The notes beneath the pieces were generated by a model. That model was not told where the DNA came from. It did no database searches and saw only the letters and a list, made by a program, of their open reading frames with translations. Positions 57,539 to 64,000 of a stretch of DNA of 64,000 nucleotides are shown in pieces. Origin of the DNA: Runella sp. SP2 (GTDB lineage: Bacteria > Bacteroidota > Bacteroidia > Cytophagales > Spirosomataceae); assembly GCF_003711225.1 (NCBI RefSeq), contig NZ_CP031030.1:992001-1056000 (forward strand), given 5' to 3'. A program made the position numbers and the translations under genes. Each line of letters opens with the position of its first letter. Position 1 is the stretch's first letter.

Positions 57539-58888
57539 ATGAAACCAATTGCTATTTCAGGAGATATTATCCAACAAGGAGACAGAGGCTTTGATAGGGC
57601 TATTATGGATACTCTCTTTAATCAATGGGAGCCAGGCCGCCGTCCCGATATGATGGTAACCCCTAAAACCATCGACGACATTATTGACACCATTCATTAT
57701 GCTCGGAAAGAAGGAAAACACATCAGTATTTGTTCGGGAGGACACAGCTGGTCGGCCAACCACGTTCGGAACAACAGCGTGTTGATTAACATGCGAAAAT
57801 TTGATACGTATGAGGTAAACCGTGAGGCGATGACGGCCAAAGTTGGGCCAGGGGTAGGAGGAAGTACGTTGCTTACTGCCTTGTTTGACCAAGACTTGTT
57901 TTTTCCTGCGGGGCACTGCAAAGGCGTATGCGTAGGCGGTTATCTGCTTCAAGGAGGCTTTGGATGGAACGGTCGAAAATTGGGTATGGCCTGTGAAAAT
58001 GTCATTGGAATTGATGTGGTGACGGCCAATGGCGATTACATTCATGCCAACGAACACCACAATTCGGATATTTATTGGGCGGCGCGGGGCTCGGGCGGTG
58101 GATTTTTTGGCGTGGTGGTGGCGTTTCATTTACGGCTTTTTAAGAAGCCTGCTTATTGTGGTTCTATAACCCACGTTTTTGATATTCAGCACCTTGAAGA
58201 GGTATTTCGATGGGCGCACGAAGTAGGGCCAAGCGTGCCTGATGCCGTCGAATTTCAGTTACTCACGAGCCGCAAAGTCTTGAAATTTTTGGGGCCAGGC
58301 ATTGAAGCCGTTGCGCCCATTTTTGCGGATACCAAAGACGAACTCGAAGAGGCCAAGGCATTTATGTTAAATAGTCCCATTAAGCAAAAAGCATTTTTCA
58401 AAACGCCTTATTTGAAAGCGAATATGTCGTCGATGTATCGTTTTGTGATGACACATTACCCCGACGACCACCACTGGGGAGTGGACAATATGTGGACCAA
58501 AGCCTCCATCAATGAGCTTATGCCTTATTTGAAAGGTATGGTTGAAACCTTGCCACCTGCACCTTCGCACATGCTTTGGCTTAACTGGTACCCGCCAAAG
58601 CGCCTCCAAGACATGGCGTATTCGTTGGAAGATAACATTTATATTGCCTTGTACGGTACTTGGAAAGACGCAAAAGACATCCCGAACTACGGCAGTTGGG
58701 CCAAAGGATGGATGGAGAAAGCCAATCACTTGTCAACGGGGATTCAGTTGGCCGATGAAGGGCTTCACCAGCGTATGGCTCCTTTTGTGGCGTCGGATAA
58801 TCTAAAACGCCTCGACGAAGTACGCGCCCAACGCGACCCGAATGGATTATTTAACCCTTGGCATAGTCGCCCTACGCTTACTTTATAA
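57539..58888 (+). CDS. BBE-type FAD-linked oxidoreductase
   Basis: 449 aa. FAD-binding type 4 domain with ICSGGHSWSANHV (His69) and FFPAGHCKGVCVGGYLLQGG (Cys127). These are placed like the two residues that bind FAD covalently in berberine-bridge-type oxidases, so bicovalent FAD is likely. The C-terminal BBE segment is DPNGLFNPWHSRPT. There is no signal peptide, unlike many secreted BBE enzymes. It oxidises an alcohol, sugar or phenolic ring; together with the PhlG-like enzyme a phenolic or polyketide substrate is likely. Confidence 0.87.
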   Translation: MKPIAISGDIIQQGDRGFDRAIMDTLFNQWEPGRRPDMMVTPKTIDDIIDTIHYARKEGKHISICSGGHSWSANHVRNNSVLINMRKFDTYEVNREAMTAKVGPGVGGSTLLTALFDQDLFFPAGHCKGVCVGGYLLQGGFGWNGRKLGMACENVIGIDVVTANGDYIHANEHHNSDIYWAARGSGGGFFGVVVAFHLRLFKKPAYCGSITHVFDIQHLEEVFRWAHEVGPSVPDAVEFQLLTSRKVLKFLGPGIEAVAPIFADTKDELEEAKAFMLNSPIKQKAFFKTPYLKANMSSMYRFVMTHYPDDHHWGVDNMWTKASINELMPYLKGMVETLPPAPSHMLWLNWYPPKRLQDMAYSLEDNIYIALYGTWKDAKDIPNYGSWAKGWMEKANHLSTGIQLADEGLHQRMAPFVASDNLKRLDEVRAQRDPNGLFNPWHSRPTLTL

Positions 58889-58939
58889 CAAATTCCACGC
58901 CTTTATTTTTGTTCCACCACCTCTTTACTACACATTGTT

Positions 58940-61900
58940 ATGAACTCACAGGTTATTTTACGCCGTGTTTATGCGCTGGCGATTGCATTGGTTTTGTCTT
59001 TACTTATTGGAAGTAAAACTGTTTATAGTCAGTCGGTTACTTTTACGCCTAATGGGGTGTGGTTGCCAAGCATGACCTCCAACGAACGTATCACAATGCC
59101 CGTTACGATGGGGCAATTGGTTTTCGATACCAATACGAAGTCGATTTGGTACCACACAGGCGTGGGAGGAGATTGGAAAGAATTGATAACGGTCAAACCG
59201 TCGGCGGATAATTTGGGTAACCATACTGCTACCCAAAATATCAATGTGGGCGATTACTTTTTGTCGCCCGATGGCCTCGATCGAGGGTTGAAAGTAGGTC
59301 GCGAACAGCTGTTGTTGCAATTGTCCAAACCACGTTTTCAATTGGGAACAAACTTGGCGACAAATTCACAAATCAATTTTGCCAACTACAGCCGAAATTG
59401 GGCCATAAGCACCTCCCAAGACCGATTTGAAATCGTGGACTCTACTTTTCAAACGCGCCCGTTTATCATTGAAAAAAATGCGTTTCATAACATGTTGTAC
59501 ATTCAGGAGGATAAAGTTGGAATCGGAACCAGTTCGCCTCGTGAAAAGTTAGAAGTGGCTGGAAAAATAAAAATGAATGGTTTTCAGTTGCACAATGGCA
59601 CCAATACATCAGGGTTTATTCTGCAATCGGATGCGGGAGGGAACGGAACCTGGGTAAACCCAGCGGCGGCAGGTTTTAACTATTGGACGGTTGCCAACGG
59701 GGCCATGTTTCCGAATCAAAATGTGAACGTGGGGATTGGAACGGAAGCGCCTAGCTCGAAGCTAGAGGTGAATGGAAAATTGAAAGCGACAGAAGTAGAA
59801 ATTGCTTCAACGTTGAAAACGGCTTCCATAGAAACATCAGGTACGACGAAAACGACGAACTTCCAATTGACCAATGGTGCGATTAACGGATATATTTTGC
59901 AGTCGGATGCCAACGGAAATGCAAGCTGGAAAAGCCCTGCTAGTTTGCCAATTAGCTTTTCTGAGAGCGACCCCAAGGTAGGGTCATTAAGCAGGAATAC
60001 TTTGCCAAAATGGAACGGTAATAAGCTCACCGACGGAACGATGGTGGACAATGGCAATATTGGAATTGGGGTAACGTCGCCGACGAATAAGTTGGAAGTA
60101 GCTGGTACAACGAAAACGACGAATTTACAGTTGACCAACGGCGCGACCAACGGTTACATTTTGCAATCAGATGCTAGCGGAAATGCACTTTGGAAAGACC
60201 CATCGAGTCTGCCAATTAGTTTTAACGAAACCGACCCAAAAGTGGGAACGTTGACCAACAATGTGTTACCCAAATGGAACGGCACGAAGTTGACCGACGG
60301 CACGATGGTTGACAATGGCAATATTGGAATTGGAGTAGCATCACCGACGAATAAATTGGAAGTAGCAGGCACGACCAAAACGACGAATTTACAATTGACC
60401 AACGGAGCGACGAACGGTTACATTTTGCAATCGGACGCCAACGGAAATGCACTTTGGAAAGACCCTTCGAGCTTACCAATTAGTTTTAACGAAACCGACC
60501 CCAAAGTAGGGGCTTTAAGTACGAATGCTTTACCCAAATGGAACGGTACGAAGTTGACCGACGGAACGATGGTTGACAATGGCAATATTGGAATTGGGGT
60601 AACGTCGCCGACGAATAAATTGGAAGTAGCAGGTACGACCAAAACGACGAACTTCCAATTGACTAACGGCGCGACGAACGGTTACATTTTGCAGTCGGAC
60701 GCCAACGGAAATGCACTTTGGAAAGACCCTTCGAGCCTGCCGATTACTTTTTCCGAAACTGACCCAAAAGTAGGGGCGTTGACTGCCAATGCTTTACCCA
60801 AATGGAACGGCACGAAGTTGACCGACGGCACGATGGTTGACAATGGCAATATTGGAATTGGAGTAGCATCACCGACGAATAAATTGGAAGTCGCAGGTAC
60901 GACCAAAACGACAAACTTCCAACTCACCAATGGCGCGACGAACGGTTACATTTTGCAGTCGGACGCCAACGGAAATGCGGTTTGGAAAAACCCAACGTCG
61001 TTAGGAATAACTTTTACGGAAACTGACCCGAAAGTAGGAAGCCAATCAATGGATTATGTGCCAACTTGGGATGGAACAAAATTGGTAAAAGGGGGGATTT
61101 TTGATAATCGTCAAGGAAAAATAGGAATTTTAAACGATGATCCTAGAGCACCCTTGTCGGTGGGAAAAAGCTACATCACCAACTTAGACGCTATCACTTA
61201 TTTTAACACTTCCGAGAACAAACCAGTAGTCATTGCCAGTGTTGATAACGCAACTCCTGACAATAATAAAGGTATAATGATAGGAGAGCAGGGAAACGAA
61301 ATTCAAGGCCGTTCAGGTAATAGTTTGGCCACAAATGGCGATTTGATTTTGAATGCATACGATGGAAATGTCGGTATTGGAACAACTACTCCCAACAGTA
61401 AATTGGACGTAGAGGGCAAAATAAAATCAACGGATTTTCAGTTGACCAACGGCGCGACGGATGGTTACATTTTGCAGTCGGACGCGAGCGGAAATGCGGT
61501 TTGGATAGACCCATCGAGTTTGCCGATTAGCTTCAACGAAGCCGACCCGAAAGTGGGAAATCAGTTGACTTATTTTGTTCCTACTTGGAATGGAACCCAA
61601 TTGGTCAAAGGAGGAATTTATAGCGACGTTTACGGAAATGTAGGTATTTTAAATTCAGACCCTAAAGCTCCTTTTTCGGTTGGCGAGAGCTATACAACCA
61701 ATTTAAATGCAATAACTTACATCAATACCGCAGGAAATAAGCCCGTGGTGATTGCCAACATTGACAAAGCCATTCCCGCAAATAACAAAGGGTTGTTGCT
61801 TGGAGAGCGTGGAAACGAAATTCAGGGGCGTGCTGGAAATTCTTTGATTACAAATAGCGATTTGATTTTAAACCCGTATTCAGGGAATGTTGGGGTTGGT

Positions 61901-63601
61901 ACATCTTCACCTACTGCAAAGTTGGATGTGAATGGAAACGCAAAAGCAAAAAGTATTCAATTGAGTGATGGTGCTCAAAACGGCTACATTCTCCAATCGG
62001 ATGCGAGCGGAAATGCAAGTTGGGTGTCGCCAAATTTTACAGAATCCGACCCTAAAATTGGAAGTTTGACTAGCAATTTCTTGCCCAAATGGAACGGTTC
62101 TACCTTAGCCAATACCCAAATTTTTGATAATGGTACCAATGTGGGCATCGGAACAAATACCCCTTCGACAAAATTGGATATAAACGGGAAAGCGAAAGCT
62201 AGCCAGTTGCAACTGACTACGGGAGCAACCAACAATTATGTCCTAAAATCGGACGCCAGCGGAAATGCGTCGTGGGCAGATCCTAGCCATTTGACCACCA
62301 TCTTGCAAGATGCTGACGGCAATACCAAAATTGAAGTTGAAAAAGCTGCCAATGAAGATGTTATCCACTTTTCAACGAACGGTAAAGAACGTTTTGCAAT
62401 AAAAGGAGCTCAAATGGCGGTTTATAGCACGGGAGGTTCTACATTTTTGGGTTACGCTGCGGGCGAAAATGATGATTTGACCAATAACCTCAATACCTAT
62501 GTGGGCTATTTTTCGGGGAATAAAACCACTACTGGCATCGGAAATGTAGCACTAGGTAGTCTTGCGCTAGAAAATAATGTGTCAGGAATTTACAATATAG
62601 CCATTGGTTCTCAATCGTTAAACCAAACAACAACAAGCTCGAACAATACTGCTGTGGGGGTCTTTGCAGGACAAAATGCGACGGGGTCGGGTAATATTTT
62701 TATCGGTTACGGAGCGGGAAAGAACGAAACGGGTAATAACAAGCTTTACATTGATAATTCGAATACATCTACTCCTTTGGTTTACGGTGATTTTTCTTCT
62801 AATGAACTATCAGTCAATGGTAAATTGGGAATAGGAACAACCACTCCAACCCAGGCCAAATTGGTTGTGAATGGAAATGCCAGCAATACACTGTCGTACG
62901 CTTATCTCAACGGAAGTAATCAGACAGGAACAGTTACCAATTACACTGCCAATTACTCCATCTATGCCTCTGACCGTGTGGCTGCTGTTGAATTTAATGC
63001 CTTTTCCGACGCGCGTATCAAAGACATCAAAGGCAAGTCAAACAATGTTCAGGACCTTGAAACCCTTTCAAAAATCGAAATTACGGATTACCAGTTCAAA
63101 GACAAAATCGAAAAAGGGAACGGCCATCACAAAAAAGTGATTGCTCAACAGGTAGAAACAGTTTACCCACAGGCGGTTAGTAAAACTACCGATGTCATTC
63201 CTGACATTTATCGGTTAGCCAACATCCAAAACAACTTTGTCGAATTGTCTAATCATCAGCTTACGGTTGGAGAAAAAGTAAAACTCATTTTTGGAGAAAA
63301 GCAGGAGGTCTTCGAGGTGGAGGCAGTGAATGAAAAAGGGTTTAAAATAAAAAATAACGGTACATCGCTCTTGGCCGTAACTTCGGTGTTTGTGTATGGC
63401 CGAGAGGTATCGGATTTTCGTTCGGTGGACTACGAAGCGCTGAGTACGCTAAACATTTCGGCAACGCAGGCATTGCTGAAACGTATTGAACAACTCGAAT
63501 CCGAAAACACAATTTATAAGAATGAATTTAAGTCGTTTCGAGCGGAATTGGAGCAATTAAAAGCGGCCGTGACGGGAGTGAACGAGACAAAAGGAAAATA
63601 G
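58940..63601 (+). CDS. Repeat surface protein with C-terminal S74 chaperone domain
   Basis: 1553 aa. Signal peptide about 1-31 (VYALAIALVLSLLIGSK). The middle holds 88-aa repeats, each with KLEVAGTTKTTN, GYILQSD, NGNALWKDPSSLPI, ETDPKVG, LPKWNGTKLTDGTM and NGNIGIG (about 290-700), then diverged units with VGIGTTTPNSKLDVEGKIKS. The C-terminus has FSDARIKDIKGKSNNVQDLE and VIAQQVETVYPQAV, the S74 (chaperone of endosialidase) signature with the Ser/Asp cleavage site region, and ends in a coiled coil. It is expected to form a trimeric, self-cleaving surface fibre. The motif style resembles phage tail fibres, including the one at 28327-32082. Confidence 0.85.
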   Translation: MNSQVILRRVYALAIALVLSLLIGSKTVYSQSVTFTPNGVWLPSMTSNERITMPVTMGQLVFDTNTKSIWYHTGVGGDWKELITVKPSADNLGNHTATQNINVGDYFLSPDGLDRGLKVGREQLLLQLSKPRFQLGTNLATNSQINFANYSRNWAISTSQDRFEIVDSTFQTRPFIIEKNAFHNMLYIQEDKVGIGTSSPREKLEVAGKIKMNGFQLHNGTNTSGFILQSDAGGNGTWVNPAAAGFNYWTVANGAMFPNQNVNVGIGTEAPSSKLEVNGKLKATEVEIASTLKTASIETSGTTKTTNFQLTNGAINGYILQSDANGNASWKSPASLPISFSESDPKVGSLSRNTLPKWNGNKLTDGTMVDNGNIGIGVTSPTNKLEVAGTTKTTNLQLTNGATNGYILQSDASGNALWKDPSSLPISFNETDPKVGTLTNNVLPKWNGTKLTDGTMVDNGNIGIGVASPTNKLEVAGTTKTTNLQLTNGATNGYILQSDANGNALWKDPSSLPISFNETDPKVGALSTNALPKWNGTKLTDGTMVDNGNIGIGVTSPTNKLEVAGTTKTTNFQLTNGATNGYILQSDANGNALWKDPSSLPITFSETDPKVGALTANALPKWNGTKLTDGTMVDNGNIGIGVASPTNKLEVAGTTKTTNFQLTNGATNGYILQSDANGNAVWKNPTSLGITFTETDPKVGSQSMDYVPTWDGTKLVKGGIFDNRQGKIGILNDDPRAPLSVGKSYITNLDAITYFNTSENKPVVIASVDNATPDNNKGIMIGEQGNEIQGRSGNSLATNGDLILNAYDGNVGIGTTTPNSKLDVEGKIKSTDFQLTNGATDGYILQSDASGNAVWIDPSSLPISFNEADPKVGNQLTYFVPTWNGTQLVKGGIYSDVYGNVGILNSDPKAPFSVGESYTTNLNAITYINTAGNKPVVIANIDKAIPANNKGLLLGERGNEIQGRAGNSLITNSDLILNPYSGNVGVGTSSPTAKLDVNGNAKAKSIQLSDGAQNGYILQSDASGNASWVSPNFTESDPKIGSLTSNFLPKWNGSTLANTQIFDNGTNVGIGTNTPSTKLDINGKAKASQLQLTTGATNNYVLKSDASGNASWADPSHLTTILQDADGNTKIEVEKAANEDVIHFSTNGKERFAIKGAQMAVYSTGGSTFLGYAAGENDDLTNNLNTYVGYFSGNKTTTGIGNVALGSLALENNVSGIYNIAIGSQSLNQTTTSSNNTAVGVFAGQNATGSGNIFIGYGAGKNETGNNKLYIDNSNTSTPLVYGDFSSNELSVNGKLGIGTTTPTQAKLVVNGNASNTLSYAYLNGSNQTGTVTNYTANYSIYASDRVAAVEFNAFSDARIKDIKGKSNNVQDLETLSKIEITDYQFKDKIEKGNGHHKKVIAQQVETVYPQAVSKTTDVIPDIYRLANIQNNFVELSNHQLTVGEKVKLIFGEKQEVFEVEAVNEKGFKIKNNGTSLLAVTSVFVYGREVSDFRSVDYEALSTLNISATQALLKRIEQLESENTIYKNEFKSFRAELEQLKAAVTGVNETKGK
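60091..61140 (+). repeat. 264-bp tandem repeats in the S74 surface protein gene
   Basis: Four units begin at 60091, 60355, 60619 and 60883 with a constant 264-bp period (88 aa). They are highly similar in DNA, so copy number can change by slippage or recombination. Diverged copies flank them on both sides. Confidence 0.8.
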
Positions 63602-63675
63602 TGCGTCGGGTTGCTCACACATGTACGTCGGGTACTCACAGATGTGCGTCGGGGTGCTCACACCCCGACGTCCCC
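63602..63675. repeat. Tandem intergenic repeat with hairpin
   Basis: Three copies of a unit like GTGCGTCGGGTTGCTCACA, the last joined to an inverted CCCCGACG that closes a hairpin (GTCGGGGTG...CACCCCGAC). The related motif at 55826-55910 is in the other orientation. It separates two converging genes and can serve as a terminator for both. Confidence 0.6.
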
Positions 63676-63683
63676 AGCGGCAC

Positions 63684-64000
63684 TCAGGGAATTTCAATCC
63701 CAATTTGTCGCATCAATGCCGTCGCGTTAAATTCACGGCAAACCCCTTCTTTCAACTGATAGTCGAAGTGTAGTTTACCTTCGGTGAAGGTAGAATAAAA
63801 ACTGTAATTATGGGCAAACTGACCCTCGTTGGCCATGTCGCCCAGCTCAATGTCGTGGGTGGAAATAAACCCAGAAGCTTTTTGTAAATGAAGCTGGCGA
63901 ATGAGCGCCTCAGCACCTTTGTGACGGTCAACGGAGTTGGTACCTTTTAATATTTCGTCCAAAAAGTAAAAAACAGGAATGGAGGAGCTTTCCGAAAGTT
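63684..64000 (-). CDS. MutS-family ATPase, C-terminal part (runs off the window)
   Basis: About 105 residues at the C-terminus. The frame continues to the window edge with VFYFLDEILKGTNS (Walker B with DE and the following GTNS) then VDRHKGAEALIRQL and SGFISTHDIELGDM, with the STHD switch of the MutS ABC ATPase. The end (ALMRQIGIEIP) lacks the long C-terminal tail of E. coli MutS. In Bacteroidota several shorter MutS-like proteins exist, so the exact subfamily cannot be fixed from this end. Confidence 0.85.
   Translation of the reverse strand, partial: LSESSSIPVFYFLDEILKGTNSVDRHKGAEALIRQLHLQKASGFISTHDIELGDMANEGQFAHNYSFYSTFTEGKLHFDYQLKEGVCREFNATALMRQIGIEIP

Noticed and set aside
60091-61140. 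CRISPR array
   Set aside because: The 264-bp repeats are coding, contiguous and in frame; there are no short spaced repeats and no cas genes in the window.

Overview
The window comes from a member of the Bacteroidota, most likely Cytophagales of the Spirosomaceae/Runella type (an inference from family content). The signs are: genes chained by ATGA/TAATG overlaps with A-rich leaders rather than strong Shine-Dalgarno sites; a DUF4494 protein; a DUF5916-type outer-membrane barrel; an S74-chaperone repeat protein; and an ISL3-type (ISAon1-like) insertion sequence.

Almost 50 kb (about 1944-51531) is one integrated tailed-phage genome. It is bounded by a 22-bp direct repeat (1922-1943 and 51532-51553) that is the 3' part of a tRNA-Lys(UUU) gene kept intact at 51533-51605. 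A related 410-aa tyrosine recombinase lies just outside the left copy (427-1659), and its paralogue lies just inside the right copy (48609-49841). Two elements therefore seem to sit in tandem at the same tRNA gene; only the right end of the left one is visible (1-1921).

Phage layout: XRE repressor (2032-2505, minus strand) diverging from an early rightward operon across an AT-rich control region with a nested palindrome; early small genes including a C2HC zinc-finger protein and a DUF4494 protein (2794-4730); a structured RNA stretch with an initiator-type tRNA-Met (4744-5038); a winged-helix protein likely for replication (5062-6462); an AT-rich block of small unknown genes (6795-9769); two further unknown genes and an exported protein (9827-11155); S49 protease/scaffold, major capsid and accessory head or tail proteins (11278-14756); a packaging block ending in the large terminase (14817-18590); a hairpin-bounded cargo cassette with ArdC and RadC-like proteins (18958-21746); portal and connector genes (22085-25744); a long tail, fibre and receptor-binding block (25798-37644); holin, amidase and an overlapping spanin-like pair (37646-39108); then a large tail protein, a tail-completion protein and the tape measure (39199-44972). 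A leftward block at the right end (45232-49841) holds a YbjQ-like cargo gene, a canonical integrase overlapping a DEDD exonuclease, an unknown protein and the divergent integrase. No tail sheath was seen, so a siphovirus-like particle is the best guess. A pyrimidine-rich motif (CTTAYTTTCMTT...) recurs before five phage transcription units and may be the phage late promoter.

A complete 1431-bp ISL3-type element with an 8-bp target duplication (50008-51438) sits between the right integrase and the attachment site.

From 51606 onward the DNA is ordinary chromosome: a FAH-family hydrolase, a DUF5916-type barrel protein, a HAD phosphatase, a TetR regulator followed by a PhlG/phloretin-hydrolase-like enzyme and a flavoprotein oxidase (a probable aromatic-polyketide breakdown unit), a 1553-aa repeat surface protein with an S74 chaperone end, and the 3' end of a MutS-family gene running off the window.
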